Part shown: positions 37,316 to 45,773 of the stretch, in pieces
How positions within the stretch are numbered: the stretch's first letter is position 1
Layout: each line of letters opens with the position of its first letter
Source of the DNA: Microvirga massiliensis
Lineage (GTDB): Bacteria; Pseudomonadota; Alphaproteobacteria; Rhizobiales; Beijerinckiaceae
Direction: 5' to 3'
NCBI RefSeq assembly: GCF_001006805.1
Contig: NZ_LN811351.1
Span: 684,757 to 748,756, forward strand
Length of the DNA: 64,000 nt
Notes under the pieces: generated by a model
Seen by the model: only the letters and a program-made list of their open reading frames with translations
What the model was told of the DNA's origin: nothing
The model's database searches: none
Made by a program: the position numbers and the translations under genes

Positions 37316-38575
37316 ATGAACACCGAGCGATTCTCCGCCACCTATCTGATCGAGACCGACATCGACGTGGCCGATGCTGCTGCCGTGATTGCGGGAGAAG
37401 CCTCGACGGCGACCTTCGTGAAGCTGACGGGCGAGGCCGCCGAACGGGTAGAGCGCATGCACGCGGCGCGGGTGGAGCAGATCAATGAGTTTGGCGCACG
37501 CGATGCGCCGAGTCTGCCGGTCGCGCGCCCGGTAAAAGGCGCGATCCGACTGGCTGAGGTGACGATTTCATGGCCGCTCGCCAACACCGGTCCTTCTCTC
37601 CCCAATATTCTCGCGGCAGTTGCCGGCAACCTTTCCGAATGCCGCGAAGTGACGGGACTTCGTCTCGTCGACATCGATCTCCCGCCGACGTTGCTCGGCC
37701 CTTATCAGGGACCCGCCTTCGGCATCGACGGGACGCGCCAATTGACAGCCGTCCACGGCCGACCGCTGATCGGCACTATCATCAAGCCGAGTGTCGGCCT
37801 GACGCCACGCGAAACGGCGGAACTCGTGGAGAGACTTGTCGAAGGAGGCATCGATTTCATCAAGGATGACGAACTCATGGCCGATCCGCCGCATTGCCCT
37901 TTCGAGGAGCGGGTGAAGGCCGTGATGACGGTGATCCGCCGTCACGCAGAGCGAACCGGACGGAAGACGATGTTCGCTTTCAATATCACGGGCGAAATGG
38001 ACGAAATGCTCGCCCGTCACGATGTGGTCGTGCGGGAGGGTGGGACCTGCGTGATGGTCAGCCTGAACTGGGTCGGTATGCCCGGTCTTGCGAGTCTCCG
38101 CAAGCACGCGGCGCTGCCGATCCATGGTCACCGCAACGGATGGGGTTTTCTCAGTCGCTGCCCCGCCCTTGGCTTCGAGTTCAAAGCCTGGCACAAGGTG
38201 TACCGCCTCGCGGGGGCCGACCACATTCACGTCAACGGACTGCGCAACAAGTTTTCGGAGAGCGACGAGTCGGTCATTGCCTCCGCACGGTCCTGCCTTG
38301 CGCCGCTGTTCGGCGACGGATATCCGCCGCTGGAGGTGATGCCCGTGTTTTCGTCTGGGCAGACCGTATGGCAAGTAGCCGACACCTTTACCGCAATCGG
38401 CACCGTCGATCTTATCCATGCTGCAGGCGGCGGCATCATGGCTCACCCGGGCGGCATTGCAGCTGGAGTGACGGCGCTTCGCCAGGCCTGGGAGGCAGCG
38501 GTTGCAGGCGTGCCGGTCGAGAAGTTCGCCAGATCGTATCCTGAGCTCCGGCAGGCTCTCAACAAGTTCGCTTGA
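37316..38575 (+). CDS. RuBisCO-like protein (RLP), probable acid-sugar-phosphate decarboxylase/transcarboxylase
   Basis: A 419-residue form of the RuBisCO large-chain fold. Many RuBisCO active-site residues are kept: Glu in GEAST (residues ~28-31), Lys157 in GTIIKPSVGL, the carbamylation motif GGIDFIKDDE with Lys183, Asp185 and Glu186, His272 in HGHRNG, the loop-6-like Lys312 in NKF, SSGQ near 347 and the GGG phosphate loop (371-373). Known RLPs with these residues and a DUF1537 kinase partner act on 3-oxo-isoapionate 4-phosphate (OiaX/OiaT). It is unlikely to fix CO2; no small subunit or phosphoribulokinase is present. GAGAAG precedes the ATG. It starts 33 bp from the kinase on the opposite strand and ends 8 bp from dctM. 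Confidence 0.9.
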   Translation: MNTERFSATYLIETDIDVADAAAVIAGEASTATFVKLTGEAAERVERMHAARVEQINEFGARDAPSLPVARPVKGAIRLAEVTISWPLANTGPSLPNILAAVAGNLSECREVTGLRLVDIDLPPTLLGPYQGPAFGIDGTRQLTAVHGRPLIGTIIKPSVGLTPRETAELVERLVEGGIDFIKDDELMADPPHCPFEERVKAVMTVIRRHAERTGRKTMFAFNITGEMDEMLARHDVVVREGGTCVMVSLNWVGMPGLASLRKHAALPIHGHRNGWGFLSRCPALGFEFKAWHKVYRLAGADHIHVNGLRNKFSESDESVIASARSCLAPLFGDGYPPLEVMPVFSSGQTVWQVADTFTAIGTVDLIHAAGGGIMAHPGGIAAGVTALRQAWEAAVAGVPVEKFARSYPELRQALNKFA

Positions 38576-38583
38576 ACGACTTA

Positions 38584-39867
38584 TCATCCGAGAACGAGGT
38601 TCGGTAGCCACAGTACGAGCATCGGGACATAGGTAATGAGAAAGAGGATAATCAATCCCATTACGAGGAATGGGATCACTGCCACGATTTCATCTTCCAA
38701 CTTGATCTCGGCAAAGTTGGCACAGATGTAGAGCAGAATCCCAACGGGAGGAGTGAGGAGGCCGAGCATCAGGTTGAACACCATGATGAGACCGAAATGA
38801 ATGAGATCGATCCCTGCAGCTTGTACGATGGGAATTAGCACCGGGATCAGAATCAGCATCGCGGCGATGGCTTCCATGAAGCAGCCGACGATGAGAAGTA
38901 GAATATTGATGAGAAGGAGGATTACATGGGGGTTCGTCGAAACCGACGAGATCCAGGCGGCTATGTCACGCGGTAGGCCGCTTATGGCCATCAGATAACC
39001 GAACCCAGAGGCCAAAGCGATGATGAACATCACGAGTGCCGAGTCGAGCGCCGTCTGCACTAGGATAGGAACGAGGTCCTGAATCTTCAGTTCGCGATAG
39101 ACCACGAGACCGATGAAGGCAGCATAGAGCACGGCTACGGCAGCGCTCTCTGTGACGGTGAAGATCCCGCCAGTGACGCCGGCGAGAATGATGACCGGCA
39201 TCATGATGGCCCATAGAGCAGGCATCGCCCTGCGCGGAATTGCGCGCCACGGAACCTGCTCGAAGACCGGATAGTTTCGCTTGACTGAAATGTAATAGGC
39301 CATTCCCATCAGCGAAAGGCCGAGAAGCAGCCCGGGCACGACGCCGCCGAGGAACAATGCTGCAATGGACACGCCCTTACCGACCGAGAGCCCGTAAATG
39401 ACCATCGGAATCGAGGGTGGGATGATAGGGCCGTTAACAGATGAGGCAGCCATCAATGCCCCTGCGAAAGGCGCGCTGTAGCCCTGCTTTTTCATCGCAG
39501 GAATCAGCACCTTGCCAAGGGCCGTCGCATCGGCGACAGCCGACCCCGAGATGCCTGAGAACAGCATCGTTGAGAGCACGGTCGTCTGAGCAAGTCCACC
39601 TCTGAATCGGCCGACCACTGCGTTCGCAAATTCGATAAGGCGGGAGGTGATCCCGCCGTAGTTCATGAGGTTGCCGGCAAGGATGAAGAATGGGATCGCG
39701 AGCAGCGAATACGAGTCCGCGCCAACGAGGGCGCGTTGCGCAAGGAGCGAAAAGGGCAACCCGCCGTGAGCTATGATTGCCAGGAGACTGGCAAGGCCCA
39801 TGGCGAATGCAATCGGAACACCGATCAGGATCAGCGCCACGAAGCCGAACATCAGAGCGGCGCTCAT
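38584..39867 (-). CDS. dctM: TRAP transporter large membrane subunit (DctM)
   Basis: A 427-residue polytopic membrane protein (about 12 helices) of the TRAP large-subunit family, which uses the sodium gradient to import organic acids captured by a periplasmic receptor. Hallmarks: ILAGNLMNYGGITSRLIEFANAVVGRFRGGLAQ (in parts), TMLFSGISGSAVADATALG and GLLTPPVGILLYICA near the C terminus. GGGAG precedes its ATG. It is the last gene of a dctP-dctQ-dctM operon on the minus strand and converges on the RuBisCO-like gene 8 bp away, which links this importer to acid-sugar uptake. Confidence 0.93.
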   Translation of the reverse strand: MSAALMFGFVALILIGVPIAFAMGLASLLAIIAHGGLPFSLLAQRALVGADSYSLLAIPFFILAGNLMNYGGITSRLIEFANAVVGRFRGGLAQTTVLSTMLFSGISGSAVADATALGKVLIPAMKKQGYSAPFAGALMAASSVNGPIIPPSIPMVIYGLSVGKGVSIAALFLGGVVPGLLLGLSLMGMAYYISVKRNYPVFEQVPWRAIPRRAMPALWAIMMPVIILAGVTGGIFTVTESAAVAVLYAAFIGLVVYRELKIQDLVPILVQTALDSALVMFIIALASGFGYLMAISGLPRDIAAWISSVSTNPHVILLLINILLLIVGCFMEAIAAMLILIPVLIPIVQAAGIDLIHFGLIMVFNLMLGLLTPPVGILLYICANFAEIKLEDEIVAVIPFLVMGLIILFLITYVPMLVLWLPNLVLG

Positions 39868-39876
39868 GCGAACTCC

Positions 39877-40386
39877 CTAGCTGGTGCTGGCGCCGGCGTG
39901 CACGTCGATTGCCGCGCGCCGATCAGATGTTGCAATGCTCTCGATGAAGTACAGGATCATCATCGTAGCCGCGACGGGCGCGGCGAAGTAGAAGCTCGCT
40001 GGCGTGATGTCGAGAGCTCCAAAGGTCTGGTCCAGCGTGTCGATCGAGAGCTTCAGGCCGAAGATCAGGAGCACGAGATTGAAAGCGAGAATGGTGAGTT
40101 CGACCCCCCATCCGAGGATTCTTCGTGCGGTGTGCGGAAGAGCCGCCACGAACATGTCGATGGCGACGTGGAGCCGCTCTCGGTAGAGTACGGCCGCACC
40201 GACAAAGGTAACCCAGACAAACATGATACGCGACACTTGCTCGGGCCATGCGAGAGGCGCGTTGATCACGTAGCGCCACCATACGGCCGCCAGCGTGATC
40301 ACGACGATCGCGCCGACGAGCGCACCGATCATTAGCTTGGCGATCCGAGTTATGGGATCGCAGATTGCAGTCAGAGTAGAGGCCAT
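39877..40386 (-). CDS. dctQ: TRAP transporter small membrane subunit (DctQ)
   Basis: A 169-residue four-helix membrane protein. It shows IVVITLAAVWWRYVINAPLAWPEQVSRIMFVWVTFVGAAV, in parts the DctQ signature with the conserved Trp and Glu, and the last helix FYFAAPVAATMMILYFIESIA. It is the small helper subunit that binds DctM. The gene starts 41 bp after dctP ends and a perfect GGGAGGC/GCCTCCC hairpin lies in that gap; no clear ribosome site is seen before its ATG. It ends 9 bp before dctM. Confidence 0.9.
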   Translation of the reverse strand: MASTLTAICDPITRIAKLMIGALVGAIVVITLAAVWWRYVINAPLAWPEQVSRIMFVWVTFVGAAVLYRERLHVAIDMFVAALPHTARRILGWGVELTILAFNLVLLIFGLKLSIDTLDQTFGALDITPASFYFAAPVAATMMILYFIESIATSDRRAAIDVHAGASTS

Positions 40387-40399
40387 GCGCAGAGGGCAG

Positions 40400-40417
40400 G
40401 GGAGGCAAAAGCCTCCC
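40400..40417 (-). promoter_or_regulatory. Intercistronic hairpin between dctP and dctQ
   Basis: On the minus strand GGGAGGC, loop TTTT, GCCTCCC forms a perfect 7-bp stem in the 41-bp gap after dctP. Such hairpins trap 3' exonucleases or stop part of the transcripts, so the periplasmic receptor outnumbers the membrane subunits. The second TRAP operon has a hairpin at the same place. Confidence 0.6.
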
Positions 40418-40427
40418 GAAGTAAGAT

Positions 40428-41414
40428 TTAGGAAATCGTGGCGATACGGTCGACCCAGACCTTCCCGGCCGGGAACTCCTCGACAAGCTGTGCCACCGAT
40501 TTGCGGAAAGCGTCCTTATCGACCTCGGTGATCGTTATGTTCTTCTTCTTGATCTCCTCGAGGATGCGCTTGTCGTCTGCTTCCACCTTGGGTCGAAGAT
40601 CCGCCTCCATGTCGCGAGAGGCCTGGTCGACGTAGCCCTTCAGTTCCGGGGACAGTTTCTGATAGACACTCTCGGCCATCACGAGACAGTTGTCCTGCAT
40701 CATGTGCTCGGTGAGCGACAGATGGGTGTTCACCTCGAAAATGCCGGCATTGTAGGTCAGCGCGATCGGGTTTTCCTGGCCGTCGATGATCCGTGACTTG
40801 AGGGCCTGGAACACTTCCGGGAATGGCAGCGGGGTCGGGGACGCTCCCATGAGCTCGAAGGTGCGCCGCCAGAGCGCTGTCTCCGGCACGCGGATCTTCA
40901 GGCCCTTCATATCGTCGGGGTTCTTGACGACCTTGTTGCACGAAAGCTGCCGCGGCATTCGGGGGATCGCTGCGATGGTGCGGAGCTTCGCCTCGGAGGC
41001 GATCGCTTTGGTGTATTCGTCGCGGATCGTGTCCCAGACCCGATTTTTATGCGGCACGTCCTTGAAGAGGTAGGGGTGAGTCCAGACCTCGGCAGGTCGA
41101 TACCATCCCGCGAGGAGTCCCTGTCCGGGTGATGCGATATGGACGGAGCCCTGGAGCAGACCCTCTACGTGTTCCCGCTCTCCACCGAGCGAAGCGGCAT
41201 GGTGGTTCGTGACACTGATCTGACCCTTCGAGAGTTCGCCGACCCGCTTTGCGAAAACATCGAGGGCTTGCGCGATGAAATCGCTCGCCGGGGTCGCCGA
41301 AGCGCCGATCCAGTTGTACGTCTGCGCCCGCAGAACCGCCGGCATGGCGACGAGTCCAACACCCCCGGCGACGCCGCCCATGAACATGCGGCGACTTATA
41401 TCCTTGAAAGCCAT
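40428..41414 (-). CDS. dctP: TRAP transporter periplasmic substrate-binding protein (DctP)
   Basis: A 328-residue extracytoplasmic receptor of the TRAP (DctP/SiaP) class. The signal RRMFMGGVAGGVGLVAMPAVLRAQ looks like a Tat or Sec leader. The mature part has LSKGQISVTNHHAASLGGERE, the LKIRVPETALWRRTFELMGASPTPLPFPEVFQALKS region in parts, whose Arg binds the ligand carboxylate, and GQENPIALTYNAG. GGAGGAATT precedes the ATG. It is the first gene of the dctPQM operon next to the RuBisCO-like and SAF-oxidoreductase genes. Ligand likely an acid sugar; unproved. Confidence 0.92.
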   Translation of the reverse strand: MAFKDISRRMFMGGVAGGVGLVAMPAVLRAQTYNWIGASATPASDFIAQALDVFAKRVGELSKGQISVTNHHAASLGGEREHVEGLLQGSVHIASPGQGLLAGWYRPAEVWTHPYLFKDVPHKNRVWDTIRDEYTKAIASEAKLRTIAAIPRMPRQLSCNKVVKNPDDMKGLKIRVPETALWRRTFELMGASPTPLPFPEVFQALKSRIIDGQENPIALTYNAGIFEVNTHLSLTEHMMQDNCLVMAESVYQKLSPELKGYVDQASRDMEADLRPKVEADDKRILEEIKKKNITITEVDKDAFRKSVAQLVEEFPAGKVWVDRIATIS

Positions 41415-41474
41415 GTAATTCCTCCAGCAGCGTTTCCGTAGGTCGTGCCCCGTATCGGGGTCTGGTTATACAAG

Positions 41475-42836
41475 TCAGGTGTTGGGGCGTGTGAAGACGG
41501 CCTCCATTTCCCGCCGCGTCCTTACGGCGAGATCATGCTCGTCGATCTCGACGTCGGTCCACTTCAGGCGCTGTCCCTCTTCAATGTCATGCTTGAGCTT
41601 CACGTTATGGGCGATGCCAAGCGGCAGGTAGCCGTTGCTGAGTGATGCGTCTGCAGGAGTCTGCTTACCCCAGACACAGAACCCACCCTCGCCGTCAAGA
41701 ATTTCTCCAGCCTTCAATTTCCGTTTTGCGGTCGCGACCACGTCAGAGTTGAAGCAGACCGGCGCGCCGGTCGCTTCCTTGCGAAGCGCCGCCGAGGCAA
41801 CCGATATCCCGAGCTCTAGCCCTATCATATGGATCGGCCGGTACAGTGCCGCGTAGCGCCCGCTCTTGTCCGGCAGCATCGAATACTCGACAAAGCAACG
41901 TCGGCTGTAATCGTTGTCCTCCGCCGCCTCGAATACGACATAAGTGCCCATGACGAGATTGTGCGGCACGTCCGAGCCGTCGCGGTAGACCGATGACGTG
42001 ACCTCCGTCACGCCGCTCGCCTCGAGAACGCCGCCCGCGCTCCTGGGCTTGCAGATCTCCGCCAACTCGAACCGCGTCGCTGGCGGGAATGACAGGCCCT
42101 CGCTTTGTGCATGCAGGCCGGTCGCATTGCAGATGGCCGTCATCTCGATGCCCGACTTCGTCCCGTCAACGAACGAATTGAACATCTTCGGGTTGATGGA
42201 GCCGCGATCCTCATCCCTGATCCGCATGTAACGGTTCAGGATGTCCCAGACGGTATCCGGGGTCGACTGATGGTAGGTCGGGTGATAGCGCGTGCCCTTG
42301 CCTGCCGCCACGATCTTGAAGCCACAGGCACGAGCCCAGTCTACATGCTCGCAGACGAGCGCGGGCTGATCGCCCCAGGCAAGCGAATACACGACGCCGG
42401 CATCGCGAGCCCTGCGGGCGAGGAGTGGCCCGGCCAGTGCGTCGGCCTCCACATTGACCATCACGATGTGCTTGCCGTTCTCGATCGCCTTCGTTGCGAG
42501 CCGAATGCCTGTCTTCGGGTCTCCGGTCGCCTCAACGATGACTTCGATCGCAGGATGGGCGATCATCGCTTCCGTCTCGTCGGAAAGATAGGTCTTACCC
42601 GTCTTCAAGGCGTCGTCGAGGGAGGACGCGTCGTATTGGGCCTCTGGCCACGAGGCCATCTTCAGCTGCGATCGGGCTCGGGCGACGTTCAGGTCGGCGA
42701 CTGCGACGACGTGCATCCCGGTGGTGGTTCTGGCCTGAGCCAGGAACATGGTCCCAAATTTGCCGGCCCCAACGACGCCGACAGTGACAGGGCGGCCCTG
42801 CGCTTGCCGCTCCAGCAACATCTTATGGAGGTTCAA
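41475..42836 (-). CDS. NAD(P)-binding homoserine-dehydrogenase-like protein with SAF domain
   Basis: A 453-residue oxidoreductase of the COG4091 type. The N-terminal Rossmann domain has VTVGVVGAGKFGTMFLAQ, followed by HVVAVADLN and VIVEATGDPKTG. The middle part resembles homoserine dehydrogenase without its catalytic arrangement. The C terminus (RKLKAGEILDGEGGFCVWGK, LKWTDVEIDEHDLAVRTRREME) is a SAF domain. A TTG at 42836 ten nt after AGAAGG gives the family start (M)NLHKML; ATG 42821 is the alternative. Family members occur in erythritol- and acid-sugar-type clusters. Position between dctP and an SDR suggests oxidation or isomerisation of the imported acid; the reaction is not established. 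Confidence 0.82.
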   Translation of the reverse strand: MNLHKMLLERQAQGRPVTVGVVGAGKFGTMFLAQARTTTGMHVVAVADLNVARARSQLKMASWPEAQYDASSLDDALKTGKTYLSDETEAMIAHPAIEVIVEATGDPKTGIRLATKAIENGKHIVMVNVEADALAGPLLARRARDAGVVYSLAWGDQPALVCEHVDWARACGFKIVAAGKGTRYHPTYHQSTPDTVWDILNRYMRIRDEDRGSINPKMFNSFVDGTKSGIEMTAICNATGLHAQSEGLSFPPATRFELAEICKPRSAGGVLEASGVTEVTSSVYRDGSDVPHNLVMGTYVVFEAAEDNDYSRRCFVEYSMLPDKSGRYAALYRPIHMIGLELGISVASAALRKEATGAPVCFNSDVVATAKRKLKAGEILDGEGGFCVWGKQTPADASLSNGYLPLGIAHNVKLKHDIEEGQRLKWTDVEIDEHDLAVRTRREMEAVFTRPNT

Positions 42837-42958
42837 GCCCCAGCCCTTCTGATTGTTGGCGTATTCCTCTAGGGAAGATCCGAGCACATACGATTGAGAA
42901 AAACAAGATGGCGTGAGTCCGGCGGCCGATCTTTCGCGGAAGAGCAGCAGAGCCGTCC

Positions 42959-43756
42959 CTAGACGCCCGCCTTTGCGTGGAGGCCGCCGTCGACGGGGAG
43001 CTCGACCCCATTGATGTAGGCGGCGTCGTCGGAAGCCAGGAATACCGCGGCATTGGCTACGTCCCAGGCGGTACCCATCCGGCCTGTGGGGGACAGCTTG
43101 TGACGGGCCTGGACCATTTCCTCGACGCTCGCATAGAAGGTCGTGATCTGCTGGTAAATGTGAGGCGTGTCCATCAGCCCTGGCAAGATCGAGTTCGCCC
43201 TGATCCCGCGTGCCGCATATTCGATGGCAACCCCCCGAGTGAAGTTGATCACCGCGGCCTTGGACGCATAGTAGGAACTGTAATTGTAGCCCGTCCAGCG
43301 GATGCCCGCGAGCGATGAAATGTTGATAATCGCCCCGCGGCCCTGCTCGACCATGATCGGAAGCGCGCACTTGCATGTAAAGAACATGCTCTTCACATTG
43401 ACACTCATGACCCGGTCCCAGGACTCCTCCGACGCCTCCACCGGGCCGCCGGCAGCAGTGATCCCGACGTTGTTGTGAAGGACGTCGAGCCGACCGAGCG
43501 CTCTGACGGTTTCCTCCGTTGCCGCCCGGACCTCGTCGAGCCTCGTCACGTCCGCCCTGAGGGCGATCGCTTTTCCACCTTCGCCGGCGATGATGTCGGC
43601 CGTAGCCCTGGCAGCAGTCTCGTTCATGTCGACGCATGCGACCCTGGCGCCTGCTCGTGCGTAGGCGACGGCGCTCGCCTTGCCGTTGCCCCAGCCTTCG
43701 CCGACCGAGCCTGCACCGAATACGATGGCAACCCGATCTTGGAGCTTGCCTGTCAT
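42959..43756 (-). CDS. SDR dehydrogenase, second of the acid-sugar cluster
   Basis: A 265-residue classical SDR with an unusual cofactor loop FGAGSVGEGWGNGKA instead of the common TGxxxGIG; the longer glycine stretch occurs in a clade that also keeps ACVDMNETAA (NAD-preferring Asp). NNVGITA, INISSLAGIRW and YYASKAA give the catalytic Asn, Ser, Tyr and Lys. It ends GVELPVDGGLHAKAG. GGGAGGG precedes ATG 43756. It is the first gene of a likely transcript SDR, SAF oxidoreductase, dctPQM. It probably oxidises a hydroxyl group of the transported acid. Confidence 0.9.
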   Translation of the reverse strand: MTGKLQDRVAIVFGAGSVGEGWGNGKASAVAYARAGARVACVDMNETAARATADIIAGEGGKAIALRADVTRLDEVRAATEETVRALGRLDVLHNNVGITAAGGPVEASEESWDRVMSVNVKSMFFTCKCALPIMVEQGRGAIINISSLAGIRWTGYNYSSYYASKAAVINFTRGVAIEYAARGIRANSILPGLMDTPHIYQQITTFYASVEEMVQARHKLSPTGRMGTAWDVANAAVFLASDDAAYINGVELPVDGGLHAKAGV

Positions 43757-43968
43757 TGATTCCCTCCCGGCCTGTCTTTGCCCGTTTCCCGCCATTGCTT
43801 TCGGGACGTCGAGTTCGACAGTATCAAGGCCACTCGCGCAGGTGACAACCCGTCAGATGACCTAACTGTCAGCATGTTGACGTGATCGGAGATTCTATGT
43901 CAGCGTTGGTGTCCTAAGGCCGAAGCCCTCTTGCACAACATGAGCCTACGAGGGCGGGTCAATAAGAA

Positions 43969-44880
43969 ATGACTAGGGAAGAAACGGTGCCCCAAGAGAC
44001 CATCGGTTTCGTCGGGCTCGGCGTGATGGGACGGCCGATGGCTCGGAATCTCATCAAAGCCGGGTTCAAGCTCATCGTTCATGACCAGAGCGCGTCGGCA
44101 GTCGCCAATGCTGTCGCAGCCGGGGCTCAAGACGGCGGAAGTCTCATGGGCGTCGCTGAAGCCGAGGTCGTGATCACCATGCTCCCCGACACGCCAGACG
44201 TGGAGACGGTGCTGCTCGGGCCGCAAGGGCTCCGCGAATCGATGCGACGGGGAAGTATCCTGATCGATATGAGTTCGATATCCCCGATCGCCACGCGAAC
44301 CTTCGCACATCACCTCGCCGAAAGAGGGATTCACATGATCGATGCCCCCGTCAGCGGGGGTTATCAGGCGGCCGAAGCGGGTACGCTTTCCATCATGGTC
44401 GGGGGCGACGCGGATGTGCTCGAGCGTTGCCGTCCTATCCTCGGCTCCATGGGAACCACCATCAATCATATCGGTGCTGCCGGTGCCGGTCAGGTCTGCA
44501 AGGCTTGCAATCAGGTTGCAGTGGCGATCGGTATTCAGGCAGTCGCCGAGGCCATGACGCTGGCTCGCAAGAACGGTGTCGATCCGGCCAGGGTCCGGCA
44601 GGCTCTCCTCGGCGGATTTGCCCAGAGCCGCGCGCTGGATTTGCACGGCCAGCGTGTGCTCGATGGCAATTACAAAGCGGGGTTTCGGGTTCAGCTCCAG
44701 CGCAAGGATCTCAAGATCGCTCTCGACACAGGAGGCGCGAGTGGCACGCCTCTGCCCGCAACGGCGCTTGTCCAGCAACTCTATGGAGTCCTGGATGCCA
44801 CCGGTCGCGGAGACCTCGACAACTCATCGCTCGCCCTCCTCATGGAGGAGATGGCTGGACTGGGGCAGGCGAGCGCCTGA
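43969..44880 (+). CDS. Beta-hydroxyacid dehydrogenase (HIBADH / tartronate-semialdehyde reductase / LtnD-like)
   Basis: A 303-residue NAD(P)-dependent dehydrogenase of the 3-hydroxyisobutyrate family. IGFVGLGVMGRPMARNLIKAG is the cofactor signature (in parts), then PVSGGYQAAEAGTLSIMVGGD carries the substrate-binding motif, and GAGQVCKACNQV holds the catalytic Lys in its usual place. Members include L-threonate 2-dehydrogenase, often partnered with DUF1537 kinases, and tartronate semialdehyde reductase. A GTG at 43987 with AGGGA 7 nt upstream is an alternative to ATG 43969. Its stop overlaps the ATG of the next gene (TGATG), so it is coupled to the paralogous pair. Confidence 0.9.
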   Translation: MTREETVPQETIGFVGLGVMGRPMARNLIKAGFKLIVHDQSASAVANAVAAGAQDGGSLMGVAEAEVVITMLPDTPDVETVLLGPQGLRESMRRGSILIDMSSISPIATRTFAHHLAERGIHMIDAPVSGGYQAAEAGTLSIMVGGDADVLERCRPILGSMGTTINHIGAAGAGQVCKACNQVAVAIGIQAVAEAMTLARKNGVDPARVRQALLGGFAQSRALDLHGQRVLDGNYKAGFRVQLQRKDLKIALDTGGASGTPLPATALVQQLYGVLDATGRGDLDNSSLALLMEEMAGLGQASA

Positions 44881-45311
44881 TGGTTGCGCAGGTCTTCGAG
44901 ATGCGGCGACGGGTGCTCGAGGAGCACCGGCGCGGCCGGATCGTGATGGTCGACACGATCGCTCACGTTCATCCTGATGATGCCGGTCATATCGTCGTGT
45001 GCGGCTCCCATGGCGGGATCAGCTCCGGCGAATACGCCGCCCGGGTGAAGGTCGCAGCCGTGTTCTTCAACGACGCCGGCGGCGGAAAGGATGGTGCCGG
45101 GCGAGCAGCACTCCCCTTCCTGAATGAGCGTGGCATCGCGGCCGGGACGGTCTCCCACGAAACGGCAATGATTGGAGATGGCCTCGAGACCTTCGAGAGT
45201 GGGGTTTTGTCAGGTGTCAACGATCGTGCCCGCGCAATAGGATTCGTCTCGGGTGTTTCATTGCGTGAGGCAGTTCGCAAGTTCCTCGGAGGGGACTCCG
45301 ATGCGCAATGA
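44880..45311 (+). CDS. Conserved protein of unknown function, paralogous-pair member A
   Basis: A 143-residue cytosolic protein starting at ATG 44880 inside the stop of the dehydrogenase gene. Its core, HIVVCGSHGGISSGEYAA (residues ~37-54), AVFFNDAGGGKDGAG (60-74), GIAAGTVSHETAMIGDG (85-101) and GVLSGVN, is shared with the next gene product in the same order. Alternating strand-helix pattern and Gly-rich loops suggest a Rossmann-like enzyme fold; the invariant Ser-His-Gly-Gly, Asn-Asp-Ala-Gly and Ser-His could be an active site. I do not recognise the family. It overlaps the second member by 11 nt, so the two are probably made in equal amounts as a heteromer. Confidence 0.85.
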   Translation: MVAQVFEMRRRVLEEHRRGRIVMVDTIAHVHPDDAGHIVVCGSHGGISSGEYAARVKVAAVFFNDAGGGKDGAGRAALPFLNERGIAAGTVSHETAMIGDGLETFESGVLSGVNDRARAIGFVSGVSLREAVRKFLGGDSDAQ

Positions 45312-45717
45312 GATCGTCGCCGAGATAGGCGGATGCCCCGTGCTGGTCATGGACAGCATTTCGCTGATAGCCCCGAGAAATACCGGAACCGTCGTGATAT
45401 CCGGTTCTCACGGCGGCGCGATCTCGGGGGCCTTCGCCGCGAAGCATCCGCCAGTGCTGGTATTCTTCAACGATGCAGGTATCGGCAAGAATGACGCCGG
45501 CGTGGCTTCCCTTGCCATGCTGGAGCGGGACGGCATCCCTGCCGCAGCCGTGTCCCACGTCACGGCTCGCATCGGCGATGCCCTCGACGCATGGTTGAAT
45601 GGTGTCGTGAGTCGGATCAACGGGCCCGCCGCCGGCAAAATCACGATCGGACAACCCGTACGCGACGCAGTTGAGTCTTTCATATCCGCGAAGCTCCTCG
45701 AGAAAGCGGGAGCGTAG
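45301..45717 (+). CDS. Conserved protein of unknown function, paralogous-pair member B
   Basis: A 138-residue protein, a diverged copy of the preceding one: VVISGSHGGAISGAFAA (31-47), VFFNDAGIGKNDAG (54-67), GIPAAAVSHVTARIGDA (78-94), GVVSRIN (101-107). Differences cluster at the N terminus (MRNEIVAEIGGCPVLVMDS) and in the middle loop. GGAGGGG lies before ATG 45301, and the start overlaps gene A. The pair stands between the beta-hydroxyacid dehydrogenase and a TRAP receptor, so it should act in the same acid-sugar pathway, perhaps as a two-subunit hydrolase, aldolase or isomerase. No assignment is possible from the sequence. Confidence 0.85.
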   Translation: MRNEIVAEIGGCPVLVMDSISLIAPRNTGTVVISGSHGGAISGAFAAKHPPVLVFFNDAGIGKNDAGVASLAMLERDGIPAAAVSHVTARIGDALDAWLNGVVSRINGPAAGKITIGQPVRDAVESFISAKLLEKAGA

Positions 45718-45773
45718 CCACCAACACGGATCCCGCTGAACGGGGCGCAGATAACACCGACAGGGAGAAACAG

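Noticed and set aside
37316..38575. Possible CO2-fixing RuBisCO.
   Set aside because: The sequence is of the RuBisCO-like class, the gene has a sugar-acid kinase partner, and no small subunit, phosphoribulokinase or carboxysome genes are near.
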